Source: Paramecium pentaurelia (lineage: Eukaryota > Ciliophora > Oligohymenophorea > Peniculida > Parameciidae). From it: a DNA stretch of 64,000 bases. Numbering within the stretch: the stretch's first letter is position 1; each line of letters begins with the position of its first letter. The notes under the pieces are model-generated. The model was not told where the DNA came from. It searched no databases and saw only the letters and a list, made by a program, of their open reading frames with translations. Shown here piece after piece: positions 12,870-24,565 of this stretch. The stretch covers positions 42,826-106,825 of the forward strand of contig CAJJDO010000117.1 in assembly GCA_905183005.1 (NCBI GenBank), written 5' to 3'. The position numbers and the translations under genes were made by a program.

Positions 12870-13006
12870 CTTTTTAATTGTAAATGGAAGAACTTGAAAA
12901 TCCATGAATTGAATAAGTTGAATGCTCATAGTGATGTTTTTAGATCTCTGTTTCTATAATGATTGTAATACATTAACATCCAGTAGTTAGGGTAATTCTA
13001 TTCGAA
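12870..13006 (+). pseudogene. WD40-protein fragment
   Basis: The stretch encoding CKW..LKIHELNKLNAHSD and then, in another frame, CNTLTSSSQGNSIR matches the junction between the pentapeptide-like segment and the first WD repeat of the gene at 33.1 kb ([17 protein letters not shown], then [12 protein letters not shown]). It is broken by frameshifts and lacks the rest of the propeller, so it is a dead partial copy. Confidence 0.7.
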
Positions 13007-13599
13007 AAGGGACATATAAACAGAAAACCAAATTTACTAACCAATAAATGCCTCAAAGATATTCTTTCAATTAACAAATCATTTATTTAAAAGAAAAAAC
13101 TAGCCGAATGTTAAAGAAATTAAATATAAACCTAATCATTTTAAAGAGGATTTTAGTTTTCTAAAACTTTGATTATTTCTTAACGAAAATAATGATCTAA
13201 TAAATTTTGAATTAAAAAATAATATTTAAGTTGACTGAATCTAATATCATGAAAAGTTTTATAGATGACTTAAGAGGCAATTTTTGTGTCATAAATTTTG
13301 ATGTACGGATAAGCAAACTTTCATCTAAATAATCCATTTGTCAACCTTCTTTTTTTTAATAGATAATACTACAAAAAGAATAGATGAAGTGATATTCAAA
13401 TGAATACAAATTTAAAAGAGAGTAATAAAAAATTTATTATTTGAAACTATATAAATTATAAGTTAAGAGACTTGTAAATACAAAAATAATTGAGAACCAT
13501 AATTCCTGGTAGCTTATTTAAATTATACTAAGAATATATTTATAATCAAATTTAAGGTATTAAGATTTTATATTTTTTTTAATTAATAATTGAAATTAT

Positions 13600-13960
13600 T
13601 TACAAGTACCTCAGTATTGCCAATTTATGTATTAGGTATGAAAAAAAGAAGAAAGAGATGAATAATTATCTTGATTCAAATCTTAGATGTCTGATGTAGG
13701 TGAGTCTTCCGAATTCGGTCATATGTCCATTTATGACATAAGAAGATGAGGTATTAACACTGAGTTTAGGACATAATATTACAGAGCAGTGAGTAATTTC
13801 CGCCGGGTTGGCGCCTAAAGATTTAATAGATATGATTAGAATTTAGCACACTGTAATAATCCGTCATAATTAACTTTATCGTAAAATGTTGTAGATTTTT
13901 TAAAAAGGAATATTAAATTGGACAATTTCGAATCTATGACTCAAACAAGTATCCCTGATT
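13600..13960 (+). mobile_element. Possible decayed retroelement or foreign fragment
   Basis: A patch with higher GC than its surroundings. It contains ATG 13687 opening MSDVGESSEFGHMS and, in another frame, FMTQEDEVLTLSLGHN followed by APKDLIDMIR. The second phrase is reminiscent of the segment before the reverse transcriptase in LINE proteins, but the match is loose. The opening resembles MSTVGDSSKCW at 46799, so the two sites may share an element. Confidence 0.3.
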
Positions 13961-15960
13961 CAATCAATAAACCTTGAATATAAAGAAGAAATAATTGAAA
14001 AAAAATCCATGCCTGTTTTGATTTATATATTTAAACAATAAGAATAATGTGTCAATAGTAAATAAATATTTTCTTTTGAAATTAACCTTAAGCACTTATG
14101 CTGATAGTTTCTTATTGAAAGAGGGATAATAATATAATACTTAAAAGTAGCAATATTTTTGAAATAATCAAAGAAAAGATTAACTTGATACCGAGTTTAT
14201 ATACAATAATATTCAGTATTTGTATAATTTATATTAAAGGGTAAATCCTTATTTTAATTTTAAATATAGTTGCTTTATTGATTTTTTATTATTTTGAATT
14301 ACGATCAATCCTATCCTAAAACATAATCAACAATTAACTATTTCAAATGATAAAAAATGATATATTGACCTCAATAAATTCTCATTACTCTTATACTTGG
14401 CAAATTTTGTACTTGCGTTGATCATAACTTTAAACTTTTTTCTTATCAAAAGAATATAGATAAAAACTAGCCTCAGCACCTTTTTATAGAATTATATCAA
14501 AATACTGATAATCATAGAGAAATATAGAAATTTAAATTTGAATAGAAAGTTTTGTTTTAGAAATAATATTATACATAGAGAAGCTATAGAAGATATGAAG
14601 AATTCAATTTAAGTTTAAGATGAACTAAAATAGGCAATTCCTTCTTTAGGAATTCCAAAAAAAGAAAAAGAAATGTATAAATTCTAAATTTGTTAAAATT
14701 TTTTTTTCCATCTTGATTTATTTTTTGTTCTTCTGAATAATCCTTTATTTAATTTATATATGTTAGTTAAAAAAAAAAAATTTCTTAAGAATAATTTTTA
14801 ACAAATATAATTTGAGAAAATACAATTTTTCGAAATTATATAATATAAATTTCATCAGCTATGTAAGGATAATGAATTTTGAGCAATTTTTTGTATCAAA
14901 TTTCTCACATAATTCCTCCTTTATTCTAATAGAGATTATAGAAAAAATTTATTATAATTATATATTCAGGTTTTCAATAGATTAAGACTGGGGGAAAGAT
15001 TTAAAAAGGTATTTATTGTTATTTCTGACTTGTAATTACTTTAAGCCTAATTTTTTGTAATTAATCTTGCCAAAGTTATTATGAAATAGAATGATATTTA
15101 GTAGTCATATTAAATTTATTTCTAAAATTGGAACTAAATTATTGGCGAGGAGAATTAAGAAGAAATGTGATAATATTACCAATAAAGAAATGTTTTTTTG
15201 TAAATTTTAATATTACAGTTAATGGGTATCAAAAAAATTGTTATAGATAACCTTGAGAGATTTGAAGATTTGAAATCAGATGATTAATATTTTCATCTAT
15301 TAGATGTCTAGTATAAAAAGAAAAGTTTGCTATAATTCAAAATTGAAGGGGATTAAGTTGAATTTGATAGATTTTTTGAAGGAGTAATTAGCTGAGAAAG
15401 GCTTTATTCGTTTTGTTAATATAAATAAATAATGTAATTTTTGTGATGAAAGTATAAATGAACTATATTAGAGGGCTACTTAGTAATTGTTAAATTGGAC
15501 AATCTAAAAATAGCGAAATTATTCAAAATGAATTTTATGTAACATCTTACAAAATAATTGTGTGCTCTCTAAACTTAATTGGAAATATATTGATTCATAT
15601 AAGCACCTTAAGCTCTGTTAGGTGTTGACGTAATACTCGAGATTCAGTTGATTGTCCTTAAATTCACTCATAATTTTTGGGATAATAGGCGACTTTGTAA
15701 ATTTTTAGAAGATAAAGATTTAAGTAGTTGATTATGTAATACTAGATTACTGTTAAATCTAAATATAGTTCTTGAAGTTTTCAATTGATAATTTGATTCC
15801 AAAGATGCTGGAGAATATTTTTCACCCATTTTTTAATAAGTAATGATATCAATTGAATAATTTCATTCTAATAGTAGAGGAAAGTAGATCAGAATAGAAC
15901 AATATTTGCCAAATTTCTCTTTGGAAAGGATGAAGCTTATAATTATCTGATAATATTTCC
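13961..15960. other. Unrecognised coding-like remnants
   Basis: A plus-strand open frame at about 14375-14880 encodes hydrophobic segments (LYLANFVLALIITLNFFLI) and then FRNNIIHREAIEDMKNSIQ and IPSLGIPKKEKEMYK. It looks like the end of a membrane protein but no family is recognised. At 15130-15900 both strands show protein-like pieces in several frames. I cannot build a gene. Confidence 0.3.
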
Positions 15961-16450
15961 ACTTGATTTTTAATTAAGTCAAATCAATTATTTTTCATCT
16001 CTAAAGATAATTTGTATATTAGACTCTGAAATAGCAGAAAAGGCAAATTGAGTAGGTCCTGGAATTATAATTTAGAAGACTCCACTTTAGAATAGAGATT
16101 TCCTTTAAAAATTTTACAATTCCTCCCTCATTAAATAAAATCATAACCTATAACTTCAGCTGTAGAATTTCGTGATTTATAGTAAATTTTCAGCCTAAAT
16201 TTTTCTTTTGGATTATTTAACTTGATATTCAGCTCCATAACCCTTGGAAAGAATTTGTTCTTGATTTTCTATTCTTAAGAATATGAAGGGCGCTTATCTC
16301 TTGAATCTACAAACACTCTTTGCATTAAATAGGAATAGAGAAATTCTGTCGATTTCTCACTTGTAAGAGTTGTTACAAAATTCACAATTATTTTGTGCAA
16401 TCGATTATTTTAATTATCAAGACTTTATGTTATTATTTTTAATATATTTC
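15960..16450 (-). pseudogene. Lectin/immunoglobulin-like domain remnant
   Basis: On the minus strand a continuous frame reads TSEKSTEFLYSYLMQRVFVD, then NKFFPRVMELNIKLNNPKEK and FRLKIYYKSRNSTAEVIG, followed in another frame by PGPTQFAFSAISESNIQI. The composition is clearly protein-like. The second part resembles the GPT-type repeats of the H-lectin gene at 20.5-22.8 kb. No start codon or complete splicing model was found, so it is treated as a decayed relative. A plus-strand frame overlaps here but is more hydrophobic and less convincing. Confidence 0.4.
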
Positions 16451-18440
16451 TTCAATTATAATTATCTGATATATTAAATGCATAAATAGAAAAATAGTTT
16501 AAGTTGATGGATTATTGATTTTTCAATTACACAATATTAAGATTTAAAAAACAAGAGACTTCACCCTAAATGTAGTTTATTTCAAAAATGATTACTTTTC
16601 ATTTTCTTCATTTTTTGGAAAAGAAAAATAAGAATTTAATCTTTATGGTGAACATTAAATTAAAGTATAAATTGTTAGAGTTTTATAAATTGAGGAATAG
16701 ATGCATATGAAGTTAAATTTAATTCTTTATCATTTATAAAGAGTAATTGAAACGAAAGATCTATTGAAAGAAAAAAATATACTACCTCCTACTGCTAATG
16801 TTAATAATAATAATTTTTTAATTTTGATGATGTCAATTATTTATTCCTATTTTTAAATAAATGAGTTATTATTAAATCATTAAATTAATATATGCAAAAT
16901 ATGTGTTTATCAAATAAAGATATTTAGCATTTTTTAAATAAATTCATTTATTTTTTTATTTTATTTTTAACCTAAAACTAAGCTTATCCTTTTAATTACA
17001 AACTCAACTTTAGGTTCAAGGATACTAAATCGCTTTATACCCCAACTTATTATTAGAGTCCTATCCTAATTTCAGCTATTTCAAAAGAAGTAATTTGAAT
17101 AAGAATTATTTCTTGCAAATTAGATTAGAATGATTATTTGATATCATTTACAGAAATGATATAAATTTTTCTTAAAAAGTCATAAATAAATAAAACAATT
17201 TAAGGAAATTTTAAATTGATTAATGCTTATTCTTCTTATGAAATACAATTTCTTCCATTCATTTTTTTGTTACTGATTTCCCTTATCTATTTATTCTATT
17301 CTTAGGCATTTTCAAATATTTTCTTAAAGCATTTTGAAATAATATTCTATGATTATAATCAAATAAACTTTATAAATGATTTTCATATTGGGAAAAGATT
17401 TAATTGAGGCCGATTATAAAAATGAATAGCTGCTAAACAACACTAACACATATTTTAGAATACTTGAGGGTTGAGTAGCCATTAACTTGAATTCCATGCT
17501 GTAGATGAACTTATATATGGAAAGTTGTGTTTTAAGTGCAGCGAATATTTGATGGCAAAGTTTATTTCTAAAACTGATAAAATGGGCTTCTGTTCTATAA
17601 TCTCTTAATTAAAGTGCTAAGGGAATCCGCTAATATTGGATCATTTATCGTAGTCTTGGTATTCAATTACTCCTTTCTTTTAAATCTTAAAAATTAAGTC
17701 ATATTAAAAGTAGACAAATTAGTTTTAATAAGAAATTTTATATTGAAAGATTTTATAATATTAATTAAAAAGTTTAGTTCTGTTCTTAATTAAGACTATT
17801 TCTAAATTATTTATTGTTGTTTTTATTATGTCTCACCATGCTTAAGTCTAATCTTCTCAAACCAAATATTTAATTTTAAGTAAGTGCATATTATTTATAA
17901 AGATCATTGAATTAATCTACTTTATTTTTTTTATTTGATTTGATTTTGTTAAAACATCATTTTTGCCATTTAAAATAATTTTATAATTTAATTTATAGAA
18001 TAGTTTTGATAATAAGATATAAATGAATATATATATAATATGGATCAATTAGATTAGAAATATTTAGAATAGCTTATATAATGATAAGTATAAAACAAGA
18101 AAACTATAAATCTTTGTCTGATCTCAATAGATTATATTTACTTTTTAGCTTTTTAATTCAAAATTAGCTTATATTTGCATACATATATATATTATTTTTT
18201 TAATACTTTTGTTATCTACAGTAGAATGGTTGAAGAAATTTTGAAGAATTGATAATCCATTTAACAAATTAAAAAGGTAGAGCTTATTTTCAAAGTATCA
18301 TTTGTTCATTTCAATCTTAATAAAATCTTGGGAAAAATAGGTAAAATAATTTCAAAAAAAATGAGATGATCACTTATCAATATATTTCTGAAAAAATAAA
18401 CTTTTATGCAAATAGATGGCAGAAAAATAGATTCATATTC
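16451..18440. other. AT-rich sequence with short coding-like patches
   Basis: The best patch is plus-strand, about 17490-17750 (VDELIYGKLCFKCSEY and following, about 80 codons). It has no recognisable family and no clear boundaries. The remainder is AT-rich filler. Confidence 0.3.
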
Positions 18441-18444
18441 ATGC

Positions 18445-19062
18445 TCATATAACTTAATAAAACAGTTTATTTATTTATATTAATTTTTCATAGAAACCTT
18501 TTAACTTAAGTTTTAACAGTATTAATTTATTTTCAATTATTGGGAGAAAAGCTTCCATTATTTTTGAACCATTTGTATCTATAGATGAAAACAATTTTGA
18601 GAACTATTGCATGATTATATTTAACAAACCTAATTAAAATTGATTTATTTCATAAAAAATATTTGATAATAAAAATACTGAATATTTTTCTTTCAAAAGA
18701 TTGAAGGAATTAATAATTTTAGAAAATATTTTGTATTTTTTTATGTGCTTAATATATAATTGTATTTTCAAGAGTTTCGCATAAAAATTATATAATCCAG
18801 ATTCATTATTTTCAAGATTTTTTATATTGATAATTATTTTCTGATGTATGGCAGAAGAATTAAATACCAAATTTATTTGTGAGTTTAATTGAAAAGAGAT
18901 GAATTTTTGGTGTAAATCTAAAAATTGGAATTTTTATTTCTAAATGATTATAAAGGGTAGAAATCTATATTTAAAGCTCAAAAGTATTTGTACTTAGGAG
19001 CTATTTGGGCAATATTACTGAAAAGATCTGTTCAGAATCCAAAAGATAATTTACTAGTACAT
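18445..19062 (-). CDS. Hypothetical protein, 205 residues
   Basis: Open from ATG 19062 to TGA 18447-18445 in the ciliate code, 206 codons without an intron. Composition is Asn/Ile/Lys/Leu-rich with some acidic residues (NIKNLENNESGLYNFYAK, GSKIMEAFLPIIENK). No motif recognised. In this AT-rich, single-stop genome a frame of this length is unusual but not impossible by chance, so the call is tentative. Confidence 0.3.
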
Positions 19063-19809
19063 TAATTAATATAATAATTACTACCAACAAATATACAATT
19101 ATTATGCAAAAACAAAACTATATCATTAAAAATTTGCTCATATGCAATTTTTTATCAATTCTCCTTAGTTAAAATATAAAGTTTATTAAAACTCATTAGT
19201 TATGAAACATGTTTAAAAATTATTATATTGCAATTTTTATAATTATTCAAATTCTTGAAAATATAGCTTCTATTGGATTTAACTATTTTTATATGCTTTT
19301 TAGAGTTTATTTTAATTTTAAATTCTCTAATAATATGATTTCTTTACATATCAATTCATGTCTAATATATTTATGATTAATGAAGAATTTAGCTTTATCA
19401 AAAAGTAACAAGTAAAATGCAGCTTAAATAATATACTATATCAAATTTCTAGAGTTTAATTTCTTGAATAATTAATTGGGTATTCAATGTTATAATTAAG
19501 TATTTAATAAAAATTTGTCTTCATTTCTATGAACCATTAACAATATTAATTAAACCATCATTAATATAAATATTTAAATATAAATTTAAATATTTTATCA
19601 TTTAAAAATACATTGTGTCCTAATTAGTTTTTTTATTAAGTAATAAGTGATACATATTTGCAGTAATTAAGAGTTTCTGAAATCTGTCCTAAAGCTATAA
19701 ATTATTGTATTTAATTAATAATATAGATATCATCTAACATCATTACTTAGAATTTTATCAAAATTGCTTAGAATTTAGTTATTAATGAGTTATATTACAA
19801 AGTGATTGA

Positions 19810-20400
19810 GAATAAGATCATAAAAACTTATTCCTTTTAATTGATTAATCATCAATCAAAGGATTTAAACCAGTCTTAAATTTTTTGGAAAGGTATGAAT
19901 GTGGCTCTTCTACTACTGATTTAGTTTAAAATAACAAACATGCTCTTTGCTTTTTTGAACTTTGCAATTAGGGTACTCAGAAAAATGCTTAATTCCATTT
20001 TAAAGAAGATTAAGAAGGTCTACTAACACTTTTAATTTAATTAGATTTTTATCGATAACTATAAATTCTTAGTAATTATTTTTGTCTTAATAAATTCTTT
20101 GTCATTTAAAGCACAGATATCTATTTATTTGAGAGATAAAACAATTTTTCTGTCAATAATCTAATATTCTGTCTTATTATATAATCAACGAGATTATCTA
20201 AGATAGTAAATATCCCATCATGATAAATGTCAGTTCTATTGAAATTTAATTAATGGATCTAGCATAGGCTTTGAAATTAAGGTAGCTGGGCGATTTGAAA
20301 ATATCAGAAAAGAAAATACGACAATATGAAAATTAAATCAATTTAACAATTAGTTAATTAAATTCAATATATCTAATATATTTTTTTTAAATTTAGTTTT
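19810..20400 (+). pseudogene. Unrecognised protein, interrupted
   Basis: A plus-strand frame of about 135 codons contains ERYECGSSTTDLV, CFFELCNQGTQKNAQFHFKE and STDIYLFERQNNFSV and stops at TGA 20219-20221. The protein-like reading continues in another frame (MDLAQALKLRQLGDLKISEK, KKIRQYENQI). Charged and cysteine content is well above background, so this was coding. No splice sites join the frames. I do not recognise the family. Confidence 0.45.
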
Positions 20401-20497
20401 TTTTCAATCAATCTTAAAACTAAATATTTGAGTATCATCAAATAGTGAAGAATAACAAATAAATTGTGTATTTATATTTAAGTTTTTATGCTCAATC

Positions 20498-22831
20498 TCA
20501 TTATATTTCTATTTATAATAAAACTTATTCAAATGGATTGTTATATTAAATAATTTAAGAGGCAGACAGTGAAACTGAAGTCTTAGCTATTTTAATATAT
20601 TGCTCTGAAATTTAGTTTAATTAAAACTTTGCTTATAATCTTACTATTTTAATTTTATTGACATCACACTTGATAGTAGGAGATGAACACCATTCATCAT
20701 TACAAAATATTTTTACATTTAAAACTTCCTTATCTAAGCATTTCCAGTAAAATATAATCTTTATAGAACCAATTTCTTTCGCTATTGTAATTTATTCTTG
20801 TAAAATTTAATTTTAAGAGTAGTTTATTTCCTAAATTTCAATATGAGTATCTATTTAATCTTATGGATCAAAAAATCTAGATTATATCAAACCTTTAAAT
20901 ATAGCCAGTTCAAAATAAGGATCATTAATACAAAAATGATTATGTTATATTGATAAGATAATAGTTGGACCCCCTACAATAATGATGATTGATTACATGG
21001 ATAAATCCCAACAGTAATTTCTGATTGATATGTCACTTTTGTTTCATATCTAATATTTAAATCAGATCCATCATGTTAAAATCCCAAAAGATTTAAATAA
21101 CAATTTNNNNNNNNNNNNNNNNNNNNNNNNNNNNNNNNNNNNNNNNNNNNNNNNNNNNNNNNNNNNNNNNNNNNNNNNNNNNNNNNNNNNNNNNNNNNNN
21201 NNNNNNNNNNNNNNNNNNNNNNNNNNNNNNNNNNNNNNNNNNNNNNNNNNNNNNNNNNNNNNNNNNNNNNNNNNNNNNNNNNNNNNNNNNNNNNNNNNNN
21301 NNNNNNNNNNNNNNNNNNNNNNNNNNNNNNNNNNNNNNNNNNNNNNNNNNNNNNNNNNNNNNNNNNNNNNNNNNNNNNNNNNNNNNNNNNNNNNNNNNNN
21401 NNNNNNNNNNNNNNNNNNNNNNNNNNNNNNNNNNNNNNNNNNNNNNNNNNNNNNNNNNNNNNNNNNNNNNNNNNNNNNNNNNNNNNNNNNNNNNNNNNNN
21501 NNNNNNNNNNNNNNNNNNNNNNNNNNNNNNNNNNNNNNNNNNNNNNNNNNNNNNNNNNNNNNNNNNNNNNNNNNNNNNNNNNNNNNNNNNNNNNNNNNNN
21601 NNNNNNNNNNNNNNNNNNNNNNNNNNNNNNNNNNNNNNNNNNNNNNNNNNNNNNNNNNNNNNNNNNNNNNNNNNNNNNNNNNNNNNNNNNNNNNNNNNNN
21701 NNNNNNNNNNNNNNNNNNNNNNNNNNNNNNNNNNNNNNNNNNNNNNNNNNNNNNNNNNNNNNNNNNNNNNNNNNNNNNNNNNNNNNNNNNNNNNNNNNNN
21801 NNNNNNNNNNNNNNNNNNNNNNNNNNNNNNNNNNNNNNNNNNNNNNNNNNNNNNNNNNNNNNNNNNNNNNNNNNNNNNNNNNNNNNNNNNNNNNNNNNNN
21901 NNNNNNNNNNNNNNNNNNNNNNNNNNNNNNNNNNNNNNNNNNNNNNNNNNNNNNNNNNNNNNNNNNNNNNNNNNNNNNNNNNNNNNNNNNNNNNNNNNNN
22001 NNNNNNNNNNNNNNNNNNNNNNNNNNNNNNNNNNNNNNNNNNNNNNNNNNNNNNNNNTATCTAATATTTAAATCAGATCCATCATGTTAAAATCCCAAAA
22101 GATTTAAATAACAATTTCTTATACCCCATCCAGAAGGAAAATTGACAACTTAACTTGATCCATCAGGTTTTATGTTTGTTATAGTTGGGCCAATTAAAAA
22201 AATATCAGATCTACTCAATAATATTTGATATCCAATTTGCTTAAGGTTTTCTATATAAAAACTTATAGTTACAGTCTCAGATGTTAATATTAATCCCTAA
22301 ATTATATATATTGTATACTGTTAAATTATTAAATTAAGGACCTAGAGCGTAATAGCTTACAAAATTAGAGATTGCCACATTAATTTTACAATCCTTTTAG
22401 TAAGTATGAATGTATGAAGATTTTGGATTTGTTATATTCAAATTATTTATAACTTAGACCCTTTCATCATTAAATGCAAACCAGTTAAATTCAACTCGAT
22501 AAAATCGTTCTGGACTCTCACAAACTATTTTGACTTTAAATCCTATAAAATAAATTAAGATATCACCGACGGTGCTGACACTAACTATATTTAATAAATA
22601 TCCTTAAGGAAATGTATATTCCAGATCAAGTCTAGCAATATTTAAGTACACATCTGGGACTTAAGTGAATTCCTAATGAAAAGGAATAAAATAGTCTTCC
22701 TCTCTAAATGGGGTTTGACTCAAAAATTAAATTAAATTTGCATTTTCTTTGTAACTGAAGTGATTCACAAACCCATATTCAAACCTATGATTAGCCATCA
22801 CAATAAAAACATAATAAAAGATATACAACAT
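20498..22831 (-). CDS. Secreted H-type-lectin-domain protein (spans an assembly gap)
   Basis: Starts at ATG 22831 with a signal peptide (MLYIFYYVFIVMA) and ends at TGA 20500-20498. The first domain matches the H-type lectin pattern: VPDVYLNIARLDLEYTFPQG, GFKVKIVCESPERFYRVEFN and WFAFNDERVQVIN, with the W..-N/D-.R core. Two or more repeats follow that contain GPT and Gly/Trp-rich turns (FLIGPTITNIKPDG, FPSGWGIRNC, IYPWGPTIILSIQ). Introns fit at 22543-22566 (24 nt), 22297-22318 (22 nt) and 20974-20996 (23 nt). The N run 21107-22057 falls inside the gene, but its two flanks are the same 60 bases. Merging them gives 1254 coding nt, exactly 418 codons. H-type lectins bind N-acetylgalactosamine-type sugars (family knowledge); the ligand here is unknown. 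No membrane anchor seen. Confidence 0.82.
21047..21106. repeat. Contig-end overlap, left copy
   Basis: 60 bases identical to 22058-22117 on the far side of the N run. This looks like unmerged contig overlap rather than a biological repeat. Confidence 0.9.
21107..22057. other. Assembly gap (951 N)
   Basis: Run of N flanked by identical 60-base ends. The gap is probably artefactual and of zero or negative true length. Confidence 0.95.
22058..22117. repeat. Contig-end overlap, right copy
   Basis: Identical to 21047-21106. Collapsing the two copies keeps the lectin gene in frame. Confidence 0.9.
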
Positions 22832-23159
22832 AAAAAAAATAAATTATGATAAATTAAAAGAAAAATATGTTTATAAATTTATGTTTTTAAAGCTCAGGTA
22901 TTAACTAAAAGATTTTAATCTTTTCAATGTAAAGAATCACTTAATGAATTAAAATTTAAATTATAAATATCATTTTTGGATTTTCTAAAAATATATAAAA
23001 ACATTCCTTTGATTCTTAAAAGGATTATTAAAGCATTCATATTTTTCAATTTATTCTCATATATTATAAGTAGTAAATAATAATTTTATTAATAATTTAA
23101 TTGTTATTAATTTGTTGAATTAATATAATATATTCTTATTATTAAACAAAAAGAAGCAT

Positions 23160-23940
23160 AGCTGTCAATTTTATATTGGTTTTGATGGTTGACGAGTTTA
23201 TTTAATGAATTTACATCCAAACCCATCTATCACTTCATTCCACTTACCAATCTTAATTCTTTCTTCATTATATGACCCATTACTTTAAATATTTAATATC
23301 AAATCTACTTTGATGTATCTATCCCATTTATTAGCATTTTACCATTTTTATATTCACCCTGATGATTTACTTACAAGAATTGAATAAATAAATCATTTAA
23401 CTCTCTCTATCTTATCACCTTTACCTACTTTATCATATGATCCGCCACCTCTATAAATGTTACTTTAAGCAACACCTACCTTGATTGATTAATTGACGTA
23501 TCATAAATAAAAATATCCCACATAAGTGACCTCCTATCTCCACTAAATATCATCACTTGATTCATTTCGCTTCCCAACTTTATTACCATTACTTGTTTCA
23601 TCATATAGCCGAAAGCACTAAAAAATTATCAGATTAATGTATATTTCAATTAAAAATGTTCCTTTCCTTCTTCTCTATATGAAATATCCCAAAAAGAATT
23701 TTTTTTTCCATATCTATATTCACTTATAAAAAAATTATGGAAATTATTCAAATCAATGATCGGCTTCTATCCTTTTTCCATGTTTTCACCTTATTAATTA
23801 TATAATCCACTACCACTTTTAATAACATATTGTAATAAACATTTTTTCATTCTCATCAGAGCACTTCAAATTTCCTTGCCTTTTATCGTTAAAATATTCT
23901 TTAATTTCATATATGTAAACTTTTCTTTGCTTTTCCATGT
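23160..23940 (-). pseudogene. MORN-like (GGGxY) repeat protein, decayed
   Basis: Minus-strand pieces match the repeat family of the genes at 24.6 and 38.7 kb: GGGSYDKVGKGDKIE, GEYKNGKMLINGID, GSYNEERIKIGKWNEV and YDETSNGNKVGKRNE, with short GT-AG intron-like blocks before the glycine triplets. Frames are broken in several places that introns do not explain. A dead copy lying head to head with the intact gene at 24.6 kb. Confidence 0.7.
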
Positions 23941-24565
23941 TACTATCCGTTTAATTGAATTTTAGATATTTAATAACAAATAAATAAAGTATGAATTTGA
24001 TGATTTTCTGAATAATTAAAAAGTATATAGATTTAAGTTCAAAGCATTTGTTAAATTAATTGGATTTTACACTTTTATTGACATAATCTGTATGATTCAG
24101 ATAAATCCATCAAGCTTTTTTTTTATTTTTAATTAAGAAACATGATTTTATATTGTAATATATATCTAAGGTTTTGTAATGAAAAAAGGATTATTTGAAA
24201 AGTAGATATTCTTTATTGGAAAATTATAAATATATATTATTATTATGATCTGATTTCAACTTTTAGTCAATTTGAAAATAATTAAAATGTAGATAAGAAT
24301 CTGAAATGTCAAAAAAAATGAAAATAGATGGAAAAATTAAAGCGACATATGAAGGTGTACAATATTCTGGCAATAATTATTAATTTAAAATATGAGGATT
24401 AACTGTAATTCTTGAAAATAAATTAGTTTAATATACAAAATTAGCTTAAAAAATTATTCTTTTAGAGTATCTTTCTTTAAACAAAAAAAATTATTTTTAG
24501 ATACTTATTCTCATTCAATTATTCTTTATATATATATATTCAAATATTAAATAATTTTATTTCAT
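23941..24565. other. Spacer between divergent MORN-like copies
   Basis: AT-rich sequence. A 28-codon frame at 24308 (MSKKMKIDGKIKATYEGVQY) may be noise or a scrap. The promoter of the downstream gene should lie here, but no motif can be named. Confidence 0.4.
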
